Positions 25,351 through 35,158 of a stretch of 64,000 nucleotides of DNA are shown here, piece by piece (position 1 is the stretch's first letter; each line of letters opens with the position of its first letter). A program made the translations under genes and the position numbers. The stretch spans positions 744,001 to 808,000 of the forward strand of contig NZ_CP062501.1 in NCBI RefSeq assembly GCF_014879975.1, in the 5' to 3' direction. This stretch comes from Vibrio bathopelagicus (GTDB lineage: Bacteria; Pseudomonadota; Gammaproteobacteria; Enterobacterales; Vibrionaceae). The notes below the pieces were generated by a model, which was not told where the DNA came from, made no database searches, and worked only from the letters and a program-made list of their open reading frames with translations.

Positions 25351-27555
25351 TTACAGTATTTTATCTTCTGGATCTGAATTCGCCTTTTCGAGAGGCTTTT
25401 CGATGTTCACTTTAACGGCAAACTTGGTGGCCAAAGTGTGCAATTCTGGGAGCATTCGATAGATCAAGTGCAATTGCTGTAGGACCATCCTGACAGAGCT
25501 TTCGTCTTCTTCTCTCCACTCACTTAAACGTTTATCAAGCTCAGGATCATAAGCATTCTTGACTTCGCATTGCTCACGATGAGAATACAGCTGATCGTTC
25601 AGAGCATCGAGATGCTCGTGTATTACTCTGTGTGCATCTAACACTAGTTTGTGTGTCGCCTCATCATCAATACGTGTTCTGTGAGCCCCCAGCGCCGAGA
25701 TATAGCTGAGTAGAGCATGATTGAGTGTTAGGAATCGGAAGCTCTCATCTTCAGAGGTTCGATACTTACCCGGTTCAACCAACATGCTGCTGATAGCGAC
25801 AGTCAGGTTGGCATCGTTATTGTGCGCACTACGGCGAGAAATACGGTAGTTGAGCGTATCTTTTTTGCCTACGCGATACTGGCCAATGATCTGAGCCAGA
25901 TAATTCTTATTTGAATCAAGGGCATCTGCCATCACCTTGTGCAGTCGTTTCGATTGCCAGTCCGGTAAAATGTAAATCACAGCCAAAACTGCAAGCGCAC
26001 AGCCAATGAAGGTATCCGCTAGCCTTGGTAATACCACGGCATAGCCTTCGCCGAGCTGATTGAAACAGAACAACACCAACAAGGTGATAAAGCCTGTTGC
26101 GAAGCCGTAGTTATTGATACGGAACGCAAAGAACATCACGCCACTGATCACAATAAAAACCAATTGGCTCTCTTGAGATGGGAAGAAGGTCAGTAGCGGA
26201 ACCCCAATCAACAAACCAGCCACTGTGCCTACCACACGGGCTGTCAGTTTTTGTCGCGTGGCACTGTAGTTTGGCTGACATACGAACAGTGTCGTTAGCA
26301 AGATCCAATAGCCACGTTCGATATCAAAACCTTGAATGATACCGTAACCGAGCGTCAGCGTGACGGCCATACGTATCGCGTGGCGAAACAGCATAGAGTC
26401 AGTGTGCAGATTGGCTCTGATCTTTTGCCACATAGCAGTCAAGGTATGTGGGTTGGTATCATCTAACACATCTTCTTCTAGCTTCTCAGCGTCTGGGTTA
26501 CTGATATTCGATAGCTGCTTTTCAACGGTTGCCAGATTGCTGAACAGATAATCCAACTGGTTCAGCAACGGTTTCCATTCTGGTTTATTTTGCTGATGAA
26601 GGTGAGTGAGTGAGGACATCAATTCATCAAGCGCCAATACAGATTTATCGCCATGTTGGTATTCTGCGCCAACCTTTAGTGAACTCGCGACTTCTTTACA
26701 CGCGGTTGCTTGAGCCTCTAAAAGATACTTGAAACGGAATAACACATCCGATCGCTCGAAGTGTTTGGCCAGTTCTTGATAACGGTAGTGGGTTGAACTC
26801 ACACGTTCATGAATGTCTTGTGCGATGAAATAGGTATTCAAGAATCGGTCGCTTGGGCCATCGATGTGCCCGCGTTTAGAACGGTTAAGCAGCGTCGCTT
26901 TACACATGTTGAGTGCGTTAACAGTACTCGCATTCAGTTTGGCTTCGATAATACGGTGTGGCTGTGGAACAAGGTCAGACACCGGATAAAACAACTCAGC
27001 CTTAGAGTTCATATAGGTGCCGATTTGATCAAACACGGTCGCAAGGTTTTGCTGCACAGGCTGCATTGGCCATACGATTTGCCAAATCATTGACATGAAG
27101 TAGTACCAAGCCGCACCTGTTAATAGCAATAATGGTTGAAACCATAAGTTGATGCTCTCGTGCGCGCCGAGCATGGTGTAAATAGCGACCAGTAGAGAGC
27201 CAAATGCGATACTCGCGTATTTAGGACCAATTGCTCCAAGCATAATGAATGAAAAAGTCGATGCAAAAAGACCTAATGCAAATAGCCAAGGTGTATCGAA
27301 TAACAGCTCAATGGAGAAGGCTGCGATAGCAAAACAGATAAAGGTTAGGGTGAGTGCTTTTAGGCGACCTGTAAAACTGTCGTCACTTTCAGCCAGTGCA
27401 GCCGCGATGACACCTAAAATTAATGGGGTGATCAGTGTGTTTTGTTCGTAATACCAAGCTGGAATCACAACACCGAGTAGGGTGATGAGAATTAACACGC
27501 TGTAATTTATAGTTTTATTCGCCCAATAAGGGCGTAATTTGGCAGAAAAGTCCAC
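25351..27555 (-). CDS. yccS: YccS-family inner-membrane protein (FUSC domains)
   Basis: The 734-residue protein has two membrane blocks, each of about six spans (residues 15-150 and 395-520), separated by a helical cytosolic domain and followed by a second one. This is the FUSC/YccS-YhfK layout. Conserved stretches shared with E. coli YccS include SIAFGSLLVAIYTMLG (near 115), YFIAQDIHERVSS, and RGYWILLTTLFVCQPNYSATRQ in the second block. The family is related to aromatic acid exporters; a YccS substrate is not established. It is monocistronic and divergent from helD across 177 bp. Confidence 0.94.
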   Translation of the reverse strand: MDFSAKLRPYWANKTINYSVLILITLLGVVIPAWYYEQNTLITPLILGVIAAALAESDDSFTGRLKALTLTFICFAIAAFSIELLFDTPWLFALGLFASTFSFIMLGAIGPKYASIAFGSLLVAIYTMLGAHESINLWFQPLLLLTGAAWYYFMSMIWQIVWPMQPVQQNLATVFDQIGTYMNSKAELFYPVSDLVPQPHRIIEAKLNASTVNALNMCKATLLNRSKRGHIDGPSDRFLNTYFIAQDIHERVSSTHYRYQELAKHFERSDVLFRFKYLLEAQATACKEVASSLKVGAEYQHGDKSVLALDELMSSLTHLHQQNKPEWKPLLNQLDYLFSNLATVEKQLSNISNPDAEKLEEDVLDDTNPHTLTAMWQKIRANLHTDSMLFRHAIRMAVTLTLGYGIIQGFDIERGYWILLTTLFVCQPNYSATRQKLTARVVGTVAGLLIGVPLLTFFPSQESQLVFIVISGVMFFAFRINNYGFATGFITLLVLFCFNQLGEGYAVVLPRLADTFIGCALAVLAVIYILPDWQSKRLHKVMADALDSNKNYLAQIIGQYRVGKKDTLNYRISRRSAHNNDANLTVAISSMLVEPGKYRTSEDESFRFLTLNHALLSYISALGAHRTRIDDEATHKLVLDAHRVIHEHLDALNDQLYSHREQCEVKNAYDPELDKRLSEWREEDESSVRMVLQQLHLIYRMLPELHTLATKFAVKVNIEKPLEKANSDPEDKIL

Positions 27556-27732
27556 AGTCGCTCACTTGACACACTAAAACCATAATCCTAACAGAAATCA
27601 AGCACAAGAATTTGATACTTATCCATAATTGGCCTTAGGTGGTCATGAAAGCGTCGATAAGATGAGAGACATTATTAATTCTTATTGCATCATGATATAA
27701 ATTCAATATTCCCAATTAAAGAGCACGCTCCA

Positions 27733-29808
27733 ATGCAGCTAAGCGCTAACAAGACTGCACAGTTTTTTATTCAAAATGAATATCATCAGGTTGAACTTGA
27801 TGGTCCACGTCTGCTGCTGTCTTCGGTAGGCAGTGAAGAACGTATTCCGTTTACTATTTGGAGTGGCAAGATCGCGATAAAGCGCGGATTGTTCTGGGGA
27901 TCGTTACAGTTCTTTGCCAATCAACAAGATGGTCAACAGCGTAGTTGGTTAGTACAAGGTTTACCTTGGGATCAATGTCGTCAATTTGCTCGTGCGTCGG
28001 TTGCCGCTTATCAACGTTGGCACGACACTCAATGTGAGCAGCTTGCAGAACATGTTCCGCAATGGGAGGCTGAGTTGACGCGTCTTGAGCAACTGCCAGC
28101 TTTCCTTCCTCACTCTAAAGTGAACATCTGGGTCGACATGGTCAATTCAGACTTAGAAAGCATGAATATGAGCTTAGAGGAAGCCGCTCAGCGCATGCCA
28201 AATCGTGTTGCTAGAATGAAACCGTGGTTGTCTGAAACTGAAATCAAACAAGCTGACAGAAACCAGCAATGGCTAGAGACTGAAAGAAAGAATTGGGAAG
28301 TGTTGTTTGCTCAATGTGAGTCGTCTCCATTGAATTTGTCGCAGCAATATGCGGTTTTGATGAACGATGACCATAACTTAATTCTTGCGGGTGCTGGTTC
28401 GGGTAAAACCAGTGTTCTGACAGCTCGTGTCGCGTACTTGTTGCAAAGCCATCAAGCGCAAGCTGAAGAGTTACTGTTGCTTGCCTTTGGTCGTGAAGCG
28501 GCTCAAGAAATGAAACAGCGTCTCGACAGTAAAATTGGTTTGTCAGCAGAGAAGGTGCAAGTCAATACTTTCCACCAGCTAGGCTTGAAGATTCTGAATC
28601 AGGTTGAAACCGAACGTGTTGTCATTTCTCCATTAGCCTTAGATGACAATCAACGCCAAGCTTGGTGCATTGATTGGCTTAAAAAACATTGGATGACGCC
28701 AACCAACTTCAAACGTTGGCAAAAGCACTTATCTAAATGGCCAATAGCTTATCTGACTGGCGATGATGAACTCGGAAGTCACGTTTCTAATCTGAAATTG
28801 ATTGGTTGGCTAGAGAAACAGCTTGAGCAGTTGAATGCATCGGGTCTATCAAAGAAAGAAGTACAACAGCAGCTTATCGATCATAGAGACTACACGCGTC
28901 TTAATAGTGAATTATCACTGTGTTGGCCTTGTGTTACCGCGTGGCAGAAAGCGTTAAAAGAAGAGAATCATATCGACTTCTCGACCATGATCAGCCGTGC
29001 GACTCAATATGTCGAGAAGGGCAAGTTTGTCTCTCCTTGGAAATTCATCATGATCGATGAATATCAAGATATCTCACCAGACCGTTTAGCCTTGGTTGAA
29101 GCCTTGTGTAATCAATCTAAATCAGAGTATCAAGCCTCTATTTTTGCCGTAGGTGATGACTGGCAGTCCATTTATCAATTTGCTGGAGCGGATGTTGATT
29201 TAACGACTGGCTTTAAAGACAGGTTCGAAAGTTCGACGATCCACCATTTAGATACCACTTATCGATTTAACAATCAGTTAGGTGCGGTTGCGAATCGCTT
29301 TGTGCAAGAAAACCCGATTCAATTGCCAAAAGAACTGAACAGCTTTAAGCAACAGAAACAGAAGGCGGTTTACAGCTCATCAAGCAAAGATGTTGAGAAG
29401 ATCCTCGATCAGCTGAACAGGCAGGCTAAAGGCAAACAAAACAAGTCCGTTATGTTGTTGGGCCGTAATCACTACCATAAACCGGAACTATTGGAAGATT
29501 GGAAAAAGATCTTCACCTCGATCGATCTGAAATTTATGACTTGTCACGCCAGTAAGGGTAAAGAAGCGGATTTTGTGATTATACTTTGTGTAGACGAAGG
29601 TCAATTCCCTGCGAAGAAGAAGCAACTTCATATTGATGGTGCTTTGACGGAATCGTCAGATGTCTTCCCTTATGCTGAAGAGCGACGTCTGTTCTACGTG
29701 GCAATGACACGTGCGAAAGAGAAAGTTTGGATTACGCATAGTGGTGATGGTTCGGGCTTCGTACAAGAACTTCACGGTTCAGATTATCCGGTCGTTCGTA
29801 AAAAATAG
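27733..29808 (+). CDS. helD: DNA helicase IV (superfamily 1, UvrD-like)
   Basis: The 691-residue protein aligns with E. coli HelD (684 residues). It has an N-terminal accessory domain, then Walker A GAGSGKT (residues 220-226), motif Ia LLLAFGREAAQEM, Walker B/motif II IDEYQDISP, motif III VGDDWQSIY, and C-terminal motifs V-VI (MTCHASKGKEADF, RRLFYVAMTRAKEK). HelD unwinds DNA 3' to 5' and acts in recombination and repair. ATG 27733 is preferred; the frame also opens with a TTG at 27685. A VOC-family gene follows after about 105 bp. Confidence 0.95.
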   Translation: MQLSANKTAQFFIQNEYHQVELDGPRLLLSSVGSEERIPFTIWSGKIAIKRGLFWGSLQFFANQQDGQQRSWLVQGLPWDQCRQFARASVAAYQRWHDTQCEQLAEHVPQWEAELTRLEQLPAFLPHSKVNIWVDMVNSDLESMNMSLEEAAQRMPNRVARMKPWLSETEIKQADRNQQWLETERKNWEVLFAQCESSPLNLSQQYAVLMNDDHNLILAGAGSGKTSVLTARVAYLLQSHQAQAEELLLLAFGREAAQEMKQRLDSKIGLSAEKVQVNTFHQLGLKILNQVETERVVISPLALDDNQRQAWCIDWLKKHWMTPTNFKRWQKHLSKWPIAYLTGDDELGSHVSNLKLIGWLEKQLEQLNASGLSKKEVQQQLIDHRDYTRLNSELSLCWPCVTAWQKALKEENHIDFSTMISRATQYVEKGKFVSPWKFIMIDEYQDISPDRLALVEALCNQSKSEYQASIFAVGDDWQSIYQFAGADVDLTTGFKDRFESSTIHHLDTTYRFNNQLGAVANRFVQENPIQLPKELNSFKQQKQKAVYSSSSKDVEKILDQLNRQAKGKQNKSVMLLGRNHYHKPELLEDWKKIFTSIDLKFMTCHASKGKEADFVIILCVDEGQFPAKKKQLHIDGALTESSDVFPYAEERRLFYVAMTRAKEKVWITHSGDGSGFVQELHGSDYPVVRKK

Positions 29809-29913
29809 CGCCAGTTGAAGGCCTTAACAATGTTAGGTCTTCAAGAAGATAACTACGCTAGAAAAAGTCACAAAATACCAAACTTGAAAAACAGTTCACC
29901 AGAGGATGCTGAC

Positions 29914-30264
29914 ATGGAACACGGCTCTATCAATTACATAGAATTTCCTGCTCGCGATATTGAGGCAACCAAAACGTTTTTTATTCAAGCGTTTGCTTGG
30001 CGCTTTGAAGATTACGGACCTGAGTATTCTGCTTTTGAAGGTAAAGGCTTAATGGGCGGTTTTTATTTGGCGGATCTAGCGTCTAATGCTGGAAGTGGAG
30101 CGGCGCTGATGGTTTTCTATAGCGAAAATCTTGAGCAAACCGAGCGTGATGTGATTGATGCTGGTGGAAAGATTAATCGTGAAATATTCAGCTTCCCTGG
30201 TGGACGACGTTTTCATTTCCTTGAACCGAGTGGCAATGAGATGGCAGTGTGGAGCGATAAATAA
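29914..30264 (+). CDS. VOC-family (glyoxalase/bleomycin-resistance fold) protein
   Basis: The 116-residue single-module protein starts MEHGSINYIEFPARDIEATK, with His3 and later the acidic residue in FLEPSGNEMAVW placed like VOC metal ligands. SGAALMVFYSENLEQTERDV is the typical central betaalpha unit. It probably dimerises. The substrate is unknown. The ATG at 29914 has AGAGGATGC upstream; the frame that extends back to 29815 lacks a start with a ribosome site. It lies downstream of helD, probably on the same transcript, and ends at a strong terminator. Confidence 0.85.
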   Translation: MEHGSINYIEFPARDIEATKTFFIQAFAWRFEDYGPEYSAFEGKGLMGGFYLADLASNAGSGAALMVFYSENLEQTERDVIDAGGKINREIFSFPGGRRFHFLEPSGNEMAVWSDK

Positions 30265-30297
30265 TTAGCTCTATGAGATCCAAAATTTCGGACAAAT

Positions 30298-30326
30298 AAA
30301 AAGCCTGCGACTAAGCAGGCTTTTTT
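30298..30326. terminator. Bidirectional terminator between VOC gene and mgsA
   Basis: AAGCCTGC (30301-30308) pairs with GCAGGCTT (30315-30322), with an A-run before it and six T at its right edge. It serves convergent transcripts. Confidence 0.92.
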
Positions 30327-30390
30327 GTATCTGATTTCCTATCCGCTAATAAAATGAACAGTTATTTACTACGATTGGTATAACCAAGAA

Positions 30391-30846
30391 TTAAGTGCGC
30401 TCAGCTAGGTACGCTTCGTAGTCTGGGATCTCGATGACCACTTCTTCTTCAAGCAGTGAAGAGTTAAACAGGAAGTTAGCGGTAGCGCGGTTGGTCGCCA
30501 CTGGGATGTTCCAAACACTTGCGATACGAAGCAGTGCTTTTACGTCTGGGTCGTGTGGTACAGCATTCAATGGATCCCAGAAGAAAATCATCATATCGAT
30601 CTTGCCTTCAGAGATAAGCGCACCAAGTTGTTGGTCACCGCCCATCGGGCCACTGATCATACTCTTAATCGCTAAGCCTGTTTCTTTACTTAGTAGAGAA
30701 CCCGTCGTGCCCGTTGCATAAAGGAAGTGCTTTTGTAGTTTTTCTTTGTTCTCTTTGACCCATCTTAGTAGCTCAGGTTTGAAATGGTCATGAGCGACCA
30801 AAGCGATATTCTTATGCGTTGGCATAGTACGCGTTGTTTTTTGCAT
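30391..30846 (-). CDS. mgsA: Methylglyoxal synthase
   Basis: This 151-residue enzyme converts dihydroxyacetone phosphate to methylglyoxal and phosphate, the overflow bypass of lower glycolysis. Residues Asp71 (GGDQQ), Asp91 (FWDPL), His98 and Asp101 (PHDPD) match the E. coli active site in identity and number. ATGTTGS near 45 binds phosphate. E. coli MgsA has 152 residues. The ribosome site AGGGA lies before ATG 30846. The Kef antiporter elsewhere in the window is the kind of system that protects cells against methylglyoxal. Confidence 0.97.
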   Translation of the reverse strand: MQKTTRTMPTHKNIALVAHDHFKPELLRWVKENKEKLQKHFLYATGTTGSLLSKETGLAIKSMISGPMGGDQQLGALISEGKIDMMIFFWDPLNAVPHDPDVKALLRIASVWNIPVATNRATANFLFNSSLLEEEVVIEIPDYEAYLAERT

Positions 30847-30906
30847 GAATGTTCCCTAAATGATTGATTCGTTCTTATTGTTTTGAGTTCTTAAGCCAAT
30901 ATAGCA

Positions 30907-31935
30907 CTAAGGATTCACACTGAATACCGGGCGAAACTCAGAAGGTGACAATGAGTCGGCGATAATTTGATCTTTGAGCGTTGCAGGTGTCAGCGCTTCG
31001 ATAGTGGGTGCACTGTGTTTCTCGTATGGCTGAGCACGCAAATAACTGACGGCCTGTTTAACGGATAATCGACCTTGTTCAACCATCTTGTCTGTTGGCG
31101 CAAACAACACTTTGTTACGTAGCAACCCTCGATAAGTTCCGTGACTCAAATAACTCGAGACCAAACCGATTTCTTTGGTTTTTCCTGCGGCTCTTAATTC
31201 ACTAATCGCTGCTTCGATTGCTACTGCGCTACCAACAATATATTGAATATCTGGCTGCTCAATGACTTGCTGTACAAGGTTTCTTTGTAGCTCTTTATCG
31301 TTATCGGCCCAGTAGCTGATTTCAATCTCCACGTCACTTGCTTTGATTGCATCATAGAAGCCCAATGCGACAGGTTTTGTGCCTCCGCTAGACTGAGGGC
31401 CAAGCAGCAGGGCAATAGGTGTTTTACCAGAACCTTTTGGATGTCGCTTAGCGAGAAATTTACCCACTTGAAACCCCATCTGATACCAATCAACACCGAC
31501 AGTCCCTTTTAGAGCTTTTTGTTGTTCTTTACTCACAGTGAGTTCGTTTACTGTGGCAAAAACGGGTGTGTTGCCAACCCAATCAGAAAGATTATCGTGA
31601 TAAGCATCAGGGGATACGGTACCTAAGATAATGGCGTCAGCCCCCCATTGAGTACAAAGTACAAGTTGAGAGGCTTGTTTGCCAATGTTTGGGTATCCGC
31701 CTGCTTCTAATACTCTTAATTCAACTTGTTGTTTTTCCGCCTCAGAGACCATGCCGTAATTGACCGATAGCCAATATGAGTCTTTGAGGTGTGGGTAAAT
31801 GGCGCAGATTTTCTCTTTCTTAGGTTTGGAGTCTGAAAGTTTTTCTGAGTTCATTGGCTCACTGGCATGCGCCGACAAAGCCATGATAGCCAGTAACGAA
31901 AGAAGACATTTAGAAGCAAAGGGTTTAGATAGCAT
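30907..31935 (-). CDS. torT: TorT, periplasmic TMAO-sensing protein
   Basis: The 342-residue protein has a signal peptide ending SAHA (near residue 24) and a type I periplasmic-binding fold. It matches E. coli TorT (342 residues) in ICAIYPHLKDSYWLSVNYGM, RVLEAGGYPNIGKQ, the VGVDWYQMGFQVGKFL region and the C-terminal LSPSEFRPVF. TorT binds trimethylamine N-oxide and signals through the periplasmic part of TorS. It is divergent from torS with 93 bp between start codons, as expected for a sensing pair. Confidence 0.94.
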   Translation of the reverse strand: MLSKPFASKCLLSLLAIMALSAHASEPMNSEKLSDSKPKKEKICAIYPHLKDSYWLSVNYGMVSEAEKQQVELRVLEAGGYPNIGKQASQLVLCTQWGADAIILGTVSPDAYHDNLSDWVGNTPVFATVNELTVSKEQQKALKGTVGVDWYQMGFQVGKFLAKRHPKGSGKTPIALLLGPQSSGGTKPVALGFYDAIKASDVEIEISYWADNDKELQRNLVQQVIEQPDIQYIVGSAVAIEAAISELRAAGKTKEIGLVSSYLSHGTYRGLLRNKVLFAPTDKMVEQGRLSVKQAVSYLRAQPYEKHSAPTIEALTPATLKDQIIADSLSPSEFRPVFSVNP

Positions 31936-32028
31936 GAATTGCCGTTTTATTGGTTTTAGATAAGAAACACTGCAAAATATAGCGTATTCTGCATGGGTAA
32001 AGAAGAACGTTTTTAAGGTTAAGGGTTT

Positions 32029-35000
32029 ATGTTGTTAGCCACAGCAAGTATTGGACGCAAGCTACTGGCCTCATTTTTAGTGATGGCATTGCTGGTTCTT
32101 TTGTCTGCATTGATTGGTGTTTCTGGATTTAGTTTCGTAGCAAAAACAGAGAGAAACGTTGTTGATTCAGCGTTACCCGCGATGATTGAAGCTCGTCAGG
32201 TTTCTGAGTTGAGTAATCGTATTATATCGTCTGTGCAAACACTCTCTAGTGCGAGAAACGAAGCCGAAAGAAAGGAAGCGGGCACGATACTGTTTGACCA
32301 ACTTGAGTCGCTTCTTCAACACATCAAAGATTTAGGTGTCGATAGCTTCGACTCTAAACTGCTGCATAAGCTTGAAAACAACGTTCAAAGCGTTATCAAT
32401 ACATTGGCTGAGTTAGGGGTTTCCGTCGAGCGCAAGCTATGGTTGACCAAGGAGCTTTCGTCACGTGTAGAAGAAATGCGTTTGCTTGCTGAAGAACTTG
32501 AACAGTTAACCCGCACACAAGTTTTGAATACCGCCACCATTGCGGTTGCCAATGTCACACATATCTATGACCTGCTAGAAACCAAAGAAACAGACAAGGC
32601 TTATCAAGCGCTAGATGCGCTGGTTGAAGTCGACCTTGATCTGTCAGAGCGCCTGCACGAATTGCATCTGTTGGCCTTTAAAATGCTCAATCAAATCGAA
32701 GAAACTCAGACCGTAACTAACGTTGAGCGTATTCACCAAATTCAAACAGAGTTTGAGGCGAACCTCAGAATCATGGCGCGTCGTGTTAAAGCGGTGGAAG
32801 ACCCAACTCGATCTGCTCAAATGTCTCAACTTCTTGATGAATTACAACGACGTAAGGTCGTGTTTGATATCTCTTTAGAGCAGTATGAAAACACGCAAAA
32901 GTCGGAATTCTTAATGCAGAACACTTTGCAGTTGTTCTCGGAGCTAAACACCACCGTCAATCAGCTTGTTGATGACTCGAACTTGAGCACAAAAAAGGCG
33001 GTTGATGAGCTAACGTCAACCTTGAACCTAGCCCAATGGTCGCTGTCTGTGATTTCGGTTATTGGTTTGGTTATCGTCGCGTTTATCGTGTGGCGAGTGG
33101 TGTATATCTCGGTTGTTAAACGTCTTACTGAATACTCATCTGCGTTGATGTCTATTGCACAAGGCCGACTCAATATCGACATTTCAGTTAAAGGTAGTGA
33201 TGAACTCGCCCACATGGGGGAGGCTATTATTACCGCAAGAAATACCGCGCAAGCATTGCAAGTGGTCGCGGTGGGTGAAGCAAAGGCAAAACGTGAACTC
33301 GAAGAGCACAAAGAACACTTAGAAGAGCTGGTCACAGACCGAACCTATCAACTGCAAAAGACCAATGAGAAGCTTAATGTTGAGGTGGGGAACCACGCTA
33401 AGGCTCGCAACGCCGCAGAACAAGCAAGCCGAGCGAAATCTGCGTTTCTAGCGACAATGAGTCACGAAATACGAACGCCGATGAACGGTGTGTTAGGTAC
33501 TGCAAGATTGCTCAAAGATACAGGGCTAAACCCGCTGCAATCAGGCTATGCTGACATCATTAACCGCAGCGGTAAGAATCTACTCGCGATTTTGAATGAC
33601 GTGTTGGATTACTCAAAGATTGAAGCCGGGCATTTAGAAATACGCACGGCTTCGTTTGATCTTTATCAGATGGTTCAAGACACCTATCAATTGATGGAAG
33701 GGCGCGCTGCTGAGAAGAAGCTAAATTTTGATTTCCATATCGAAAGTGATGTGCAACGCTATTGGCGTGGGGATGTAACTCGAATCAGCCAAATCTTGAA
33801 CAATTTGGTCGGTAACGCGATTAAGTTTACTGAAAGTGGCTCGGTCGATATCTTTATCAGCTTAGATATCGAAGATGAAAATCGTGTCATGTTTGAAGTG
33901 TCAGATACCGGTGTCGGAATTGACGTGAGTGAACAAGCTTCTCTGTTTGATGCCTTTACTCAAACCGACAGTGGCCGCAACAAAACCGGTGGCACAGGGC
34001 TTGGATTAGCGATCAGTAAAAGCATCATGTTGGCAATGAATGGGGATATTGGCGTTCATTCCGAAGAAGATGAAGGTAGCCAGTTCTGGTTCTCATTACC
34101 ACTTGAAGCCGGTGAGAAGATAGAAACGAAAGTGCCGGTCATTGAAGCTTGTATTCGAGCGAAGGTACTTTTGATAGAAGACAATCCAGTTAACTGCATC
34201 GTCGCGGAAGGATTTTTGCATAATTTAGGGCATGAAGTCGTCATCGCAACAACGGGCCTAGAAGCTCGGACTATTTTCAGCGAACAAACCTTCGACATTG
34301 CGTTGGTTGATATTAACCTTCCTGACTGCGATGGCGTTGAGTTAATCCAACAACTGAAAGACATTGTTGTGGTTTCATCAGATGTTCCGGAGCAATATGC
34401 ACCGCCTATGATTGCAGTATCTGCTCATGTGTTTAATGAGGAAGTCGAAAGCTATTTGGCGTCTGGCTTTGATAGTTTCTTACCAAAACCTCTTGAGAAA
34501 GAGGCGCTTGCAAGGCTTGTTGTGACTCAGCTTGATGGCAAAACTTTGTTACTGCCACAACCTGATCCCAACGATTCTATATGCAGTCAAAATAACAAGC
34601 TTCAACAGAATAAAGGTAACGATTTGTATTCATCTCAGATGGCGAGTGTCGTCTCTGATCTAGCCATCAAGGCTTCGCAAACAGAAGATAAAGGAGAGAT
34701 CCCTATGAAATTGATTGATTCCAATGTCATCAAAGGTGACTTGTCTATTCTTGGCTTAGAAAAGATGAAGCAGATTGTTGGGCTATTTGAACAAAGCAGC
34801 CTTGAGACGTTAAAAGAACTGGTTGATGCCAACGATGCGGAGAACGCTCGTGAAGTAAAATCGCTCGCTCATAAGCTGAAAGGGTCAGCAGGGAGTTTGG
34901 GACTGTTAGCCTTGTTTGATGTATGTAAAGACATTGAGATTAGCAACGACCCATTAACGCAATACAGGGATAGCTCTGAAAATTTAACAGAGCTGGTTAA

Positions 35001-35034
35001 AGACTCTCTCACAGCACTTCAGCAATATGTCTGA
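32029..35034 (+). CDS. torS: TorS hybrid sensor histidine kinase
   Basis: The 1001-residue tripartite kinase has TM1 (about 12-37), a long helical periplasmic domain (about 38-330) that should contact TorT, TM2 (about 333-357), HAMP and coiled coil (to about 460). HisKA follows with His479 ([11 protein letters not shown]), then a HATPase with GVGID and [11 protein letters not shown], a receiver with Asp761 (LVDINLPD), and an HPt domain with His948 ([11 protein letters not shown]). It would relay phosphate to TorR in response to TMAO. Neither torR nor a TMAO reductase operon is in the window. It is convergent with cti. Confidence 0.95.
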   Translation: MLLATASIGRKLLASFLVMALLVLLSALIGVSGFSFVAKTERNVVDSALPAMIEARQVSELSNRIISSVQTLSSARNEAERKEAGTILFDQLESLLQHIKDLGVDSFDSKLLHKLENNVQSVINTLAELGVSVERKLWLTKELSSRVEEMRLLAEELEQLTRTQVLNTATIAVANVTHIYDLLETKETDKAYQALDALVEVDLDLSERLHELHLLAFKMLNQIEETQTVTNVERIHQIQTEFEANLRIMARRVKAVEDPTRSAQMSQLLDELQRRKVVFDISLEQYENTQKSEFLMQNTLQLFSELNTTVNQLVDDSNLSTKKAVDELTSTLNLAQWSLSVISVIGLVIVAFIVWRVVYISVVKRLTEYSSALMSIAQGRLNIDISVKGSDELAHMGEAIITARNTAQALQVVAVGEAKAKRELEEHKEHLEELVTDRTYQLQKTNEKLNVEVGNHAKARNAAEQASRAKSAFLATMSHEIRTPMNGVLGTARLLKDTGLNPLQSGYADIINRSGKNLLAILNDVLDYSKIEAGHLEIRTASFDLYQMVQDTYQLMEGRAAEKKLNFDFHIESDVQRYWRGDVTRISQILNNLVGNAIKFTESGSVDIFISLDIEDENRVMFEVSDTGVGIDVSEQASLFDAFTQTDSGRNKTGGTGLGLAISKSIMLAMNGDIGVHSEEDEGSQFWFSLPLEAGEKIETKVPVIEACIRAKVLLIEDNPVNCIVAEGFLHNLGHEVVIATTGLEARTIFSEQTFDIALVDINLPDCDGVELIQQLKDIVVVSSDVPEQYAPPMIAVSAHVFNEEVESYLASGFDSFLPKPLEKEALARLVVTQLDGKTLLLPQPDPNDSICSQNNKLQQNKGNDLYSSQMASVVSDLAIKASQTEDKGEIPMKLIDSNVIKGDLSILGLEKMKQIVGLFEQSSLETLKELVDANDAENAREVKSLAHKLKGSAGSLGLLALFDVCKDIEISNDPLTQYRDSSENLTELVKDSLTALQQYV

Positions 35035-35102
35035 TGTTCACTGTTCTTCGCTGAAAATCAGCTTTCTAGGCTGAGTTTAGAGCTCTCTAAGCAAGTATCA
35101 GA

Positions 35103-35135
35103 TAAAAAGTCCTCTGCCAAGGCAGAGGATTTTTT
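35103..35135. terminator. Bidirectional terminator between torS and cti
   Basis: TCCTCTGCC (35110-35118) and GGCAGAGGA (35121-35129) form the stem, flanked by an A-run and six T. It is shared by convergent genes. Confidence 0.92.
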
Positions 35136-35158
35136 GTTTTGAATGCCATGTGTGAGAA

